This document shows, one piece after another, positions 34,116 through 42,743 of a stretch of 64,000 bases of DNA. The DNA lies in assembly GCA_014654065.1 (NCBI GenBank), contig JACWDM010000001.1, positions 186,001-250,000 of the forward strand, read 5' to 3'. The notes below the pieces were generated by a model. It had not been told where the DNA came from and ran no database searches. It saw only the letters and a program-made list of their open reading frames with translations. Within the stretch, counting starts at the first letter, position 1. Every line of letters starts with the position of its first letter. The translations under genes were made by a program, and so were the position numbers. This DNA comes from Pelagibacterales bacterium SAG-MED15 (GTDB taxonomy: Bacteria > Pseudomonadota > Alphaproteobacteria > Pelagibacterales > Pelagibacteraceae).

Positions 34116-35234
34116 ATGAATTTTAAAAAAAATTCACTGGGATTAAATAAAGATCCGAAAGATACAACAGTTGTTGTTGCAATGTCTGGTGGCGTAGACT
34201 CTTCCACAGTTGCTGGAATGATGAAAAAAGAAGGATTTAATGTTATCGGTATAACTTTAAAGCTATATGATGACACAAAAGAATCTGCTCACTCAAAACA
34301 ATGTTGCGCTGGTCAAGATATAATGGATGCAAAAAGAGTAGCCAACCAATTAAATATCGAACATAAAATTTTATATTATCAAAGCAAATTTAAAGAGGGT
34401 GTAATTGACAATTTTGTTGATAGTTACTTAAAAGGAGAGACTCCTGTGCCATGTATACAATGTAACAAAACAGTTAAGTTTAACGATTTATTTAATGAGG
34501 CTAAAAGATTAAAGGCAGATGCGTTAGTGACAGGCCACTACGTAAAAAGTATTACAAATAACGAAATTACTGAAATGTATAGAGCAATTGACGAAAATAG
34601 GGATCAAAGTTATTTTTTATTCAATACAACAAGGGAACAACTAAATTTTTTGCGCTTCCCATTGGGAGGAATGCTTAAGTCCGAAACAAGAGAAATTGCA
34701 AAAAATTTAAAACTTAATGTTGCAGAAAAACCAGATAGTCAAGATATTTGTTTTGTTCCAAATGGTGATTATGTATCAGTAATCCAAAAATTAAAACCTG
34801 ATTCATTTAAAAAAGGAAATATAAAAGACACAAATGGAAAAGTATTGGGTGTGCACGATGGTATAATTAATTTTACCATTGGACAAAGAAAAGGAATTAA
34901 AATAGCAGCAAGTGATCCTTTGTATGTAGTTGATATAGATCCTGATTTAAATGAGATTATTGTTGGCACGAGAAAGGATTTAATTAAAAAAAATATATTT
35001 CTTAAAGACCTAAATATACTCTGCGAAAAAAAAGTTTTTGATAATGAAATTTTCGTTAAAATAAGATCTACAGGTAAACTTTTAAGATCAAAAATTAAAT
35101 TTAAGAGCAATAATGCTCAGCTTGAGTTAATGGAAGATGAATATGGAATTTCTCCAGGACAGGCTTGTGTATTTTACTCAAGGGATAAATATGGTGATAA
35201 AGTTTTAGGTGGTGGATGGATTTCAAAAAATTAG
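34116..35234 (+). CDS. mnmA: tRNA-specific 2-thiouridylase
   Basis: A 372-residue enzyme that thiolates U34 of Lys, Glu and Gln tRNAs. The PP-loop [18 protein letters not shown] binds ATP. The catalytic cysteines are in [12 protein letters not shown] and [11 protein letters not shown], and the C-terminal beta-barrel ends with [10 protein letters not shown]. Normal length. Its TAG stop overlaps the TAA of the convergent membrane-protein gene (35231-35234). Confidence 0.97.
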   Translation: MNFKKNSLGLNKDPKDTTVVVAMSGGVDSSTVAGMMKKEGFNVIGITLKLYDDTKESAHSKQCCAGQDIMDAKRVANQLNIEHKILYYQSKFKEGVIDNFVDSYLKGETPVPCIQCNKTVKFNDLFNEAKRLKADALVTGHYVKSITNNEITEMYRAIDENRDQSYFLFNTTREQLNFLRFPLGGMLKSETREIAKNLKLNVAEKPDSQDICFVPNGDYVSVIQKLKPDSFKKGNIKDTNGKVLGVHDGIINFTIGQRKGIKIAASDPLYVVDIDPDLNEIIVGTRKDLIKKNIFLKDLNILCEKKVFDNEIFVKIRSTGKLLRSKIKFKSNNAQLELMEDEYGISPGQACVFYSRDKYGDKVLGGGWISKN

Positions 35235-35941
35235 TTTTTTTTCCACATAAAAAAAGTTAATAAATAAAACAAAATTACCCCTATAAAATAGTCCCATTCC
35301 AGAGCATGCTTAAAAGATTTAAGATTAAAGCTAAAGAAATCATCACCAGGTAAACTAATTATAGGAATGCTAATAATGGCAACTACAATCAATACTGAAA
35401 CCAAAATAATTTTAGTATTTAAAATTTTTTTATTTATAAATTTAAATAGTTTTTCTCTAAAGGAGTACAGGGTTGCAACTAAGTAAGCCTGAGCAGTAAT
35501 CTCGAATATTATAAATACAAGCATAATCACTCTTCTAAATAATTTATATAAATTGTGATCAAACTTAATACCTAAAAATACAGAATGAAGTATTAAACAT
35601 ACAGCTGACCCAATGCCAAAAAACAAAAATTTTTTAATATATTTATGATCTCCATAAATATTTTGCACAATTGCTTTATTATATAACCAGTATCGAATTA
35701 ATAAATATGCTGTTAAAAACATAGCAGGCTTAAATATTAAGTAAGTTGGAAAAACTCTTGCAGTTCTACTTATTGATGCACCACCATCAAAGTATGGAAA
35801 AATAAATCCTACTAATACATCTTCTCTATTTGGAAAAAGATCATGGAAATTTGTTATGATTATTAAGCAGGCATTAATTGCCAAGAAAGGGACGATAAAA
35901 ATCCAAATACTTAAGGACCTTACCTTTTGTATACTATCCAT
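35231..35941 (-). CDS. multi-pass membrane protein, possibly Frag1/DRAM/Sfk1-like
   Basis: A 236-residue protein with six probable membrane helices. The extracytoplasmic segment [25 protein letters not shown] followed by helices resembles the conserved region of eukaryotic Frag1/DRAM/Sfk1 proteins, but I offer that only as a weak resemblance. No catalytic motif is visible. It is downstream of the 27-codon basic frame on the same strand (11-base gap) and overlaps the mnmA stop. Confidence 0.6.
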   Translation of the reverse strand: MDSIQKVRSLSIWIFIVPFLAINACLIIITNFHDLFPNREDVLVGFIFPYFDGGASISRTARVFPTYLIFKPAMFLTAYLLIRYWLYNKAIVQNIYGDHKYIKKFLFFGIGSAVCLILHSVFLGIKFDHNLYKLFRRVIMLVFIIFEITAQAYLVATLYSFREKLFKFINKKILNTKIILVSVLIVVAIISIPIISLPGDDFFSFNLKSFKHALEWDYFIGVILFYLLTFFMWKKN

Positions 35942-35952
35942 TTTGAGTTAGA

Positions 35953-36036
35953 TTATTTTTTTTTATTCTTTTTTCTTGCTCTTCGCTTTTTAGAGCCCAT
36001 TTTTCTTCGACCTCTATGTTTTTTTGGATATCCCAT
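35953..36036 (-). CDS. 27-residue very basic protein (candidate ribosome-associated peptide)
   Basis: On the minus strand an ATG at 36036 opens 27 codons to a TAA at 35953-35955. The product starts MGYPKKHRGRRKMGSKK and ends in a Lys/Arg/Asn tail; 18 of 27 residues are Lys, Arg or His. The composition and GRRK/KKRRAR pattern recall tiny ribosomal proteins (bL36, THX or COX24/AURKAIP1-like), but I cannot match it to a family. Reading CGA and CGA/AGA arginines in an otherwise AT-only gap argues for coding. It does not overlap the metC-like gene if that starts at 36112. Confidence 0.5.
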   Translation of the reverse strand: MGYPKKHRGRRKMGSKKRRARKKNKKK

Positions 36037-36111
36037 AATTACCTTTATTTTAATATTTTATTGACTTATTTGATGGATATAGCATTGTCATTACAACATA
36101 TCAAATTTTTT

Positions 36112-37287
36112 ATGGGTAAATCATTTAAAACTTTTTTAAAACATACAGCTAAAGATTTTCATAATCATTCCGTAAACCCACCTGTTGTAAGAGCTTCTAC
36201 AATTATTTTTAAATCAATGAATGATATTAGACGTACTCAGGCTAAATACAAAAGAGATCCAAGAGGAGGATACTTTGATTATGGTAGGCAGGGGACATCC
36301 ACAACACATATATTGCAAAAAATTTTAACCAAACTTGAGGAATCGTATCATACTTTTTTAACTCCAACAGGATTTGGATCAGTTTTCTTAGCTATATTTA
36401 GCATTGTAAGACCCGGGGATGAAATTATTACAGCAGATCCTGTTTATAATCCTACAAGAATGCTTACCCAACATTACCTAAACGAATTTGGTATCAAAAC
36501 TACTTTTTATAATCCACATGACTTAAACTCTATTCAAAAAAATATTTCTAAAAAAACAAAACTTATTTTTGTTGAAAATCCTGGAAGTAATACATTTGAG
36601 TTTCAGGACTTGTCAAAAATTTTAAAAATTGCAAAAAAAAATAAAATACTTACAGCAATTGATAATACATGGGCAACTCCATATTTCTTTAAACCAATTA
36701 AGCTGGGTTTTGATATGTCTATTGTATCAGCTACTAAGTATTATTCAGGTCATTCAGATGTTATGGGAGGAAGTTTAGCTGTAAATAAAAAAGTATTTAA
36801 ACATGTAGAAAAAGCACAAAAGATAACTGGTTTAAGATTGGGACCGGATGATGCATATTTAATAACAAGAGGCCTAAGAACCTTAGATGTTAGATTAGAT
36901 AAACATGAGGAAAATGCAAAAAAAGTGGCAGCATTCTTATCTAAAAATAAAAAAGTTAAACTTCTTTATCCATATAAAAAAGGATCTTTTAATTATAAAA
37001 TGTGGAGGAAGTATTATTCAGGAGCATCAGGTTTAATGGGACTGAAGATCAAGGCGAAAAATAAGAATTCAGTTATAAAATTCGTAAATTCATTAAAACT
37101 GTTTGGTTATGGCTATAGCTGGGGAGGTTTTGAGAGTCTTGCCCTCCATCAAGGAAAATCGGAGAGGGGTAACAGAAAGTTTTTAAATTTGGATAAAGAT
37201 GAAAGACTTGTTCGATTACATATTGGCCTTGAAGATCCTAAAGATTTGATTGACGATTTAAGGAAATCCCTTAAGTTCGTTAAATGA
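36112..37287 (+). CDS. metC: cystathionine beta-lyase-like PLP enzyme (Cys/Met metabolism family)
   Basis: A 391-residue PLP enzyme from the ATG at 36112; in-frame ATGs at 36073 and 36016 would add hydrophobic residues not seen in the family. Motifs: VNPPVVRASTIIF at the N-terminus, the substrate-stacking YDYGRQGTSTTHIL region, AIDNTWATPYFFKP, and the PLP-lysine motif SATKYYSGHSDVMGG with Lys209. C-terminal WGGFESLALH is typical of cystathionine beta-lyase. It would split cystathionine to homocysteine, or degrade cysteine. The stop overlaps the MFS gene start (ATGA). Confidence 0.9.
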   Translation: MGKSFKTFLKHTAKDFHNHSVNPPVVRASTIIFKSMNDIRRTQAKYKRDPRGGYFDYGRQGTSTTHILQKILTKLEESYHTFLTPTGFGSVFLAIFSIVRPGDEIITADPVYNPTRMLTQHYLNEFGIKTTFYNPHDLNSIQKNISKKTKLIFVENPGSNTFEFQDLSKILKIAKKNKILTAIDNTWATPYFFKPIKLGFDMSIVSATKYYSGHSDVMGGSLAVNKKVFKHVEKAQKITGLRLGPDDAYLITRGLRTLDVRLDKHEENAKKVAAFLSKNKKVKLLYPYKKGSFNYKMWRKYYSGASGLMGLKIKAKNKNSVIKFVNSLKLFGYGYSWGGFESLALHQGKSERGNRKFLNLDKDERLVRLHIGLEDPKDLIDDLRKSLKFVK

Positions 37288-38504
37288 CCTCTGAAAAATT
37301 TTTCAAAAATAATACAGCTTTAATAACTTTAATTGCAGCATGTTTAGTTGTATTAATATCACTCAGTGTTCGTCAGGTTTTTGGAATGTTCTTTATGGAC
37401 TTCAATGTTGATTTAGGAATTTCAAACACAGAATTTGGTTTAGCAATTGGTATACAAATGCTCGGCTGGGGCCTTTCGGGACCTATTTTTGGAGCAATAG
37501 CTGATAAGTATGGAGGTCATAAAGCTATAACATTAGCTTTTATCTTTTATATATTAGGAGTTTATTTTTTGTTTGCAGGTCCTAATACAGGCATTTATTT
37601 TCAAATGAGTTTAGGTGTTCTAATTGGGATTGGTTGTGGTGGAACAGCAATAAGTATTCCAATGTCAATTGTTGGAAAACATTTTCCTTTATCAAATAGA
37701 ACAATTGCAATGAGTATAGTGACGGCCGTAGGTTCATTTGGTTATTTCCTTTCACCATTGTTTACGCAATATTCATTGAATAGTAACGGTTGGGTTCAAA
37801 CATTAATTTATTTTATGATTTTTTTAATGGCTGGTTTAGTAATAGCTTTTTTTGTTAGATCGCCTAGCTCAAGTGAATCTCTTGAAACATCGAATGATCA
37901 AAGTACATTAAGTGCATTAAAAGAAGCATTTCAAAATAAAAGCTATATTCTTTTGGTAGCAGGTTTTTTTGTATGCGGTTTTCATATCACTCTGGTTGGT
38001 ACTCACGTTCCTAAATATGTAATAGATAGAGGCCTAGATAGTTGGACAGCAGCAATGATATTGTCCCTCATTGGCTTTTTTAATATTTTTGGGTCTCTTC
38101 TAAGTGGATATATGTCTACTAAAATGAGTAAAAAAATTATCTTAAGCGGAATTTATTTATTAAGAGGTGTATCAATTTGTTTATTCATTTTCACCCCACC
38201 AAGTACAATAAGTTCAATAATTTTTGGAGCTAGTTTTGGGTTTTTATGGTTATCAACTGTTCCAGCAACAAGCGGAATAGTAGCGCATATTTTTGGAACT
38301 AAGTATTTAGGATTGCTTTATGGTCTTGTATTCTTAAGTCATCAAATAGGGTCATTCTTTGGAGCTTATTTAGGAGGTTTATTTTATGATCTATATGGGT
38401 CTTATGACTATGCGTGGTATTTGGCAATTGCATTGTCCATATTTGCTGGTTTAATACATCTTCCAATAAAAGAGCAAGCAGTTGAAAGATTACAAAAAGC
38501 ATAA
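37284..38504 (+). CDS. MFS transporter
   Basis: A 406-residue, twelve-helix major facilitator. The loop 2-3 motif GAIADKYGGHKA is the MFS signature, and the two six-helix halves are joined by a polar loop near residue 205 (SSSESLETSND). It resembles the oxalate/formate antiporter-like (monocarboxylate) group through GFFNIFGSLLSGYMSTKMSKK. It overlaps metC by 4 bases, which suggests export or import linked to that pathway. Substrate unknown. Confidence 0.88.
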   Translation: MTSEKFFKNNTALITLIAACLVVLISLSVRQVFGMFFMDFNVDLGISNTEFGLAIGIQMLGWGLSGPIFGAIADKYGGHKAITLAFIFYILGVYFLFAGPNTGIYFQMSLGVLIGIGCGGTAISIPMSIVGKHFPLSNRTIAMSIVTAVGSFGYFLSPLFTQYSLNSNGWVQTLIYFMIFLMAGLVIAFFVRSPSSSESLETSNDQSTLSALKEAFQNKSYILLVAGFFVCGFHITLVGTHVPKYVIDRGLDSWTAAMILSLIGFFNIFGSLLSGYMSTKMSKKIILSGIYLLRGVSICLFIFTPPSTISSIIFGASFGFLWLSTVPATSGIVAHIFGTKYLGLLYGLVFLSHQIGSFFGAYLGGLFYDLYGSYDYAWYLAIALSIFAGLIHLPIKEQAVERLQKA

Positions 38505-39696
38505 AATTAAATTTAATCCATTTTTGGAGAAACTTTATCAATCGGATAAAGCGATGATTATATATAAAGTTAAAGATGGATATAACATTTATACTGACTT
38601 TTCAAAAAAGATTATTTTAAACAATAAAAATATTGAAAAATTTTTAAATAAATTTAATAAAAAAAAAACTAGCAAAGAAACTGACTTATTTATAGGTTTT
38701 TTTGGATATGAAATTTTATGTAATTTATTAAATATTAAAATAAAAAATCAAAAAAAAATTAATTTTTATAAGGGCGTTTTTTATAAACCTGAAACTGTAA
38801 TTAAAATTAGAAAAGATATAAAAGTTATATCTACAATTAAAAGTTTTAAATTTAAGGATTCTTTTAGTGACACCCAAATATTATCATCATTTAAATTAAA
38901 TATTGATTTTGAAAAATATAATAAGATTTTCAACATATTTTCAAAAAAAATTAAACAAGGTGAAACTTACCAAATTAAAATATGCACAAAGTATAAAAAT
39001 AAATCTAAAATTAATCCTATTAATTTCTTTTGGAAATTAATGAAAGTAAATGCAGCACCTGAATCTTTTATGATTAGAGATAAAAATTATTCAATAGTAA
39101 GTTGCTCTCCTGAAACGCTGATTGATAAAATTGGAAATAAAATAATAACTAAACCCATTGCTGGAACCCTAAAAAAACAAAGTAATAACAATATCAATAA
39201 AGCGTTAAATTTTTTTAAGAATAATAATAAAGAAACAAAAGAGCATAATATGATTGTAGATATGGAAAGAAATGACCTTTCAAGAGTTTGTGTTCCTGGC
39301 TCAGTTAAAATTCTTAGAGAAAAATTTGTTGAGGAATATAAACACCTGTTTCATTACGTAACATCAATTCAGGGTATTCTTAAAAAAAAAATAACCATAA
39401 AAGAAATAATTAAATCAATGATGCCAGGTGGATCAGTTATTGGATGTCCTAAAATTCGAACTTTAGAATTACTTAACAATCAAGAAAAAGAAGATAGAAA
39501 TATATTTACTGGTAGTTTTGGATATATAAAATTTAATCAAGATATGAGATTTAATATTATAATAAGATCAATTTTAAATTTTAAGAAGACGTCAGAAGTG
39601 TCAGCTGCATCCGGGGTTGTATTGGATAGCTCATCAAAAAAAGAATTTAATGAAAATTTCATTAAAGCTAAATCTTTATTAGAACTTTATAAATGA
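38482..39696 (+). CDS. pabB: aminodeoxychorismate synthase component I
   Basis: A chorismate-binding enzyme of 404 residues from the TTG at 38482 (overlapping the MFS gene by 23 bases) or 380 from the ATG at 38554. The earlier start keeps a plausible FNPFLEKLYQSDKAM segment. Signature: SCSPETLI, then PIAGT (225-229), HNMIVDMERNDLSRV and MMPGGSVIGCPKIRTLELL. PIAGT is the form typical of anthranilate synthase, whereas E. coli PabB has PIKGT. Gene order with pabA and pabC still argues for para-aminobenzoate, feeding folate. Very lysine/asparagine-rich. Confidence 0.86.
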   Translation: MKDYKKHKIKFNPFLEKLYQSDKAMIIYKVKDGYNIYTDFSKKIILNNKNIEKFLNKFNKKKTSKETDLFIGFFGYEILCNLLNIKIKNQKKINFYKGVFYKPETVIKIRKDIKVISTIKSFKFKDSFSDTQILSSFKLNIDFEKYNKIFNIFSKKIKQGETYQIKICTKYKNKSKINPINFFWKLMKVNAAPESFMIRDKNYSIVSCSPETLIDKIGNKIITKPIAGTLKKQSNNNINKALNFFKNNNKETKEHNMIVDMERNDLSRVCVPGSVKILREKFVEEYKHLFHYVTSIQGILKKKITIKEIIKSMMPGGSVIGCPKIRTLELLNNQEKEDRNIFTGSFGYIKFNQDMRFNIIIRSILNFKKTSEVSAASGVVLDSSSKKEFNENFIKAKSLLELYK

Positions 39697-40250
39697 TTTA
39701 TATTATAGATCACAAAGATTCATTTACTTGGAATGTCGTTCACCAATTTTCAAAATTTGATGAAGTGTATTGCTCGAATTATGATCAAATTAATCAAAAA
39801 AAAATTAAACAAAGTCATACAATAGTTTTATCACCTGGCCCTGGCTCACCTAAAGACTACCCTTTTACCTCTAAAATTTATAGAGATTACAAAGGAAAGA
39901 AAAAAATAATTGGAGTTTGTTTGGGATACCAGCAAATACTATTTAGTGAAAAAGGGAAGATCGTTCAGCAAAAAAGAATCTTTCATGGATATCAATCAAA
40001 AATTAAAATTACTTCAGAGAGTGAAATTTTTAAAAAAAACAAAACATTTTACGTTGGAAGATATCATTCATTAAAGTTATATGAGCCTTACAAATCAAAA
40101 GATATTAAAATTACTATGAGATGTTCCAAAACTAATATAGCAATGGGTTTTGAAGATATAAAAAATAATGTATATGGATTTCAGTTTCATCCTGAATCTT
40201 TTTTAACAAAAAATGGTGACCTTATTATTAAAAAAATCTTATCAGCATAA
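39693..40250 (+). CDS. pabA: aminodeoxychorismate synthase glutamine amidotransferase subunit
   Basis: A 185-residue class I glutaminase. Triad: nucleophile in GVCLGYQQI, with FHPES carrying the histidine and glutamate near the C-terminus. Opening IIDHKDSFTWNVVHQF and VLSPGPGSP are typical of the TrpG/PabA group. It supplies ammonia to PabB. It overlaps pabB by 4 bases (ATGA) and pabC by 38 bases. Confidence 0.92.
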   Translation: MIYIIDHKDSFTWNVVHQFSKFDEVYCSNYDQINQKKIKQSHTIVLSPGPGSPKDYPFTSKIYRDYKGKKKIIGVCLGYQQILFSEKGKIVQQKRIFHGYQSKIKITSESEIFKKNKTFYVGRYHSLKLYEPYKSKDIKITMRCSKTNIAMGFEDIKNNVYGFQFHPESFLTKNGDLIIKKILSA

Positions 40251-40959
40251 AGATCATAAAGAAATAAAATTTAATGATCTTTGGAATGCACATGGTGTCT
40301 TTACAACTATGCGTGTAGTTGGAAAAAATAAAAAGATTTTGTTCTTTAAAGAACATATAGATAATTTAATTAAATCATTAAAAAATTATGGATTAAATAG
40401 AAAAGATCTTAAAAAAATTATTCTTAGACTTATTAGAACAAATTTACCTAATATGAAAAATTTTGATCACCTATTTAGAGTTGCGGTAAATAGTAAAATG
40501 ATTTCGATATCGCTTCGAAAAAGAAATAAATCAAAGTTAAATTTTAAGTTAAAACTTTTGGATTATAAAAGAGTAGATCCACAACATAAAAATCTTAAAT
40601 ATAAAAAAATTCTAACATTTTTAAAAAAACTAGATAATAGAGAATATGATGTAGCATTACACAAGAATAAGAAATTTTTAGAAACTGGGACATCTAATTT
40701 ATTATTTGTTCAAAATAAAAATATATTCTCTCCTAAAACTAGTTTCTATAGTGGAACAACCTTCAAATTTTTTAAGAAAAAGACTAAAATTACTTTAAAA
40801 GATATTAAATTAAAAGATGTTAAGAATTATGAGGAAATAATTTTAATAGGATCTGGTAAAGCTGTAACATCTGTGGCAAAAATTGAAAAACTTCACTGGA
40901 AAAGAAAAAGTTTTGAAATTTTTCATAAACTTAAAAAAATTTATAATAAACAACTTTAA
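40213..40959 (+). CDS. pabC: 4-amino-4-deoxychorismate lyase (class IV aminotransferase fold)
   Basis: A 248-residue fold-type IV PLP protein. WNAHGVFTTMRV matches the GVFET(I/M)R motif and the probable PLP lysine is in HKNLKYKK (about residue 127-134). LETGTSNLLFV is the family's conserved E-x-x-x-SN(L/I) cofactor segment. It would release pyruvate from aminodeoxychorismate to give p-aminobenzoate. The ATG at 40213 overlaps pabA by 38 bases; no later ATG retains the conserved N-terminal motif. Branched-chain aminotransferase relatives are less likely given the operon. Confidence 0.85.
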   Translation: MVTLLLKKSYQHKDHKEIKFNDLWNAHGVFTTMRVVGKNKKILFFKEHIDNLIKSLKNYGLNRKDLKKIILRLIRTNLPNMKNFDHLFRVAVNSKMISISLRKRNKSKLNFKLKLLDYKRVDPQHKNLKYKKILTFLKKLDNREYDVALHKNKKFLETGTSNLLFVQNKNIFSPKTSFYSGTTFKFFKKKTKITLKDIKLKDVKNYEEIILIGSGKAVTSVAKIEKLHWKRKSFEIFHKLKKIYNKQL

Positions 40960-40962
40960 ATT

Positions 40963-41361
40963 ATGAGAGACCCAAATAGCCCTTGCTTGTTTTGTAATAT
41001 TAAAAAAAAAGATATAATTTTTGATAATAGTTATGCTTATGTAAGTTTTGATAGTTATCCAGTTTCAAAATTCCATTCTTTAATTTTTCCAAAAAGACAC
41101 ATAGAAAACTTCTTTGAATTAAATGACAATGAGCTTTTAGCGTGTAATGATTTGATTAATAAAATTAAAAATAAAGTACAAGCAGATGATAAAACAATAA
41201 AAGGTTTTAATATTGGATCGAACTTAGGAAAAGTAGCTGGCCAATCTATTATGCATTGCCATATTCACCTGATTCCCAGGAGGGAAGGTGATGTTGACAA
41301 TCCACAAGGTGGTGTAAGGGCTGTAATTCCAGCAAAACAGCATTATACTAGAAAAAAGTAA
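40963..41361 (+). CDS. HIT-family nucleotide hydrolase/transferase
   Basis: A 132-residue histidine-triad protein. CLFCNIKKK at the N-terminus (possible zinc knuckle), PVSKFHSLIFPKRH, and the triad MHCHIHLIPRREGD, whose alternating histidines form the nucleotide-binding active site. Members hydrolyse adenylylated or other phosphoramidate nucleotides. It begins three bases after pabC and probably closes that operon. Substrate unknown. Confidence 0.92.
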   Translation: MRDPNSPCLFCNIKKKDIIFDNSYAYVSFDSYPVSKFHSLIFPKRHIENFFELNDNELLACNDLINKIKNKVQADDKTIKGFNIGSNLGKVAGQSIMHCHIHLIPRREGDVDNPQGGVRAVIPAKQHYTRKK

Positions 41362-41447
41362 ATAATTTCTTAATTTCTACAACTTTAAAATGTGTCTATA
41401 TCACTGTTGAACTAAAACTTTATCTGTATTAGAAAGTTCAGAATAAT

Positions 41448-42242
41448 ATGATTACAATAAACCCATTTTCTCAACTCACAGAAACAATTCCATCTATAGC
41501 ATTACAATCTTTTGTGCTGGTAATGGTTGGATTAGTTGCTGCTGGAACGATATTAGACATTATTCATAAAAAAAATGTAAAATATTTTTTCAATAATGCA
41601 AAAAAAGCAAAACAAAATGCAACAAGAGAGCTAGGATCAGGTGAACGAATAGCTATTATTAGCAAAACAATTGTGCACGATATTGGCACAACTGCAGAAC
41701 TAGGAATGGGAAAAAGAAGAGTGGCTCATGTCTTAGGAATGTACGGAACTGTTTTATTTTGGGCTGGGTCAGCAGTTATGATTTTTTGTTATTCATCTAC
41801 TAACGCAGAAACACCAACTTTTTGGCCAGCGATTTGGCACATAGGTGCTTTTATGACATGTGTTGGTGGATTTTGGTTTTGGTTTTTTTTAAGAGTGGAT
41901 GTTGCTTCAGAAGCAAATTCAGTTTTTAGAATCATTAAAGCAGATTTATTTGTTTTAGCCCTTTTGGCATCATCTTTATTTGGTTTGTTATGGTCATTTT
42001 TTCAAGCTAAAGGATTGTTTGGATGGGACACTTTATTTCTAGTTCTATTTGCAGTTTCAAATATAGTTCTTTTTGGGGGGGTATATTGGTCTAAATTTGC
42101 TCATATGTTTTATAAACCAGGTGCAGCAATTCAAAAGAATTTGGCTGAGGCAGACGGTTCAAGAGATAACTTGCCAGCGCCTGCAGACGCACCAGAGCAG
42201 TTTGGTCTAGGAATTAAAAGAGAGCAACCTAAACATTATTAA
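41448..42242 (+). CDS. aprM: AprM-type membrane partner of APS reductase
   Basis: A 264-residue membrane protein with five or six helices (about 17-38, 97-120, 128-152, 165-188 and 195-215) and a polar tail. Position directly before aprB-aprA and the respiratory-gamma-like build (conserved histidines in TIVHDIG and WHIGAFM) fit AprM. AprM is the putative membrane anchor and quinone link reported with one lineage of aprBA, including SAR11. It would pass electrons from sulfite oxidation to the respiratory chain. Identification is by synteny plus topology. Confidence 0.82.
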   Translation: MITINPFSQLTETIPSIALQSFVLVMVGLVAAGTILDIIHKKNVKYFFNNAKKAKQNATRELGSGERIAIISKTIVHDIGTTAELGMGKRRVAHVLGMYGTVLFWAGSAVMIFCYSSTNAETPTFWPAIWHIGAFMTCVGGFWFWFFLRVDVASEANSVFRIIKADLFVLALLASSLFGLLWSFFQAKGLFGWDTLFLVLFAVSNIVLFGGVYWSKFAHMFYKPGAAIQKNLAEADGSRDNLPAPADAPEQFGLGIKREQPKHY

Positions 42243-42272
42243 TATGATAAAAATAAAAGGAAAAAAATAAAT

Positions 42273-42743
42273 ATGTCAACTTTTGTATACATGACTAGAT
42301 GCGATGGATGTGGACACTGCGTAGATATTTGTCCGTCAGATATTATGCATATAGACGAAACTATAAGAAGAGCCAAAAATATTGAACCAAATTTTTGTTG
42401 GGAATGTTATTCGTGCGTTAAAGCCTGCCCTAATCATGCAATTGATGTAAGAGGCTATGCAGACTTTGCTCCAATGGGACATAGCGTAAGAGTTAGAAGA
42501 GAAGAAGAAAAAGGAACGATCTCATGGAGAATAAAATTTAGAAACGGAACTGAGAAAAATTTTGTATCACCAATTACTACAAAGCCTTGGGGTAAATTTA
42601 TTCCTAAACTTGCAGAAGCTGACACACCAAACCAAGGTGAGATTAATTCACAAATACTTTATAACGAACCTCATGGATTAAACACAAATCAAGACTTACC
42701 TACAGTAGATAAAAGCAAATTTAAAAAAGGGGTTTACTATTAA
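42273..42743 (+). CDS. aprB: adenylylsulfate (APS) reductase beta subunit
   Basis: A 156-residue ferredoxin-like subunit. Two 4Fe-4S motifs are clear: CDGCGHCVDICPSD and CWECYSCVKACPNHAID, followed by an extended C-terminal arm (from about residue 85) that wraps the alpha subunit in known AprBA structures. It relays electrons between the AprA flavin and the membrane partner. Its stop overlaps the aprA start by one base (TAATG). Confidence 0.96.
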   Translation: MSTFVYMTRCDGCGHCVDICPSDIMHIDETIRRAKNIEPNFCWECYSCVKACPNHAIDVRGYADFAPMGHSVRVRREEEKGTISWRIKFRNGTEKNFVSPITTKPWGKFIPKLAEADTPNQGEINSQILYNEPHGLNTNQDLPTVDKSKFKKGVYY

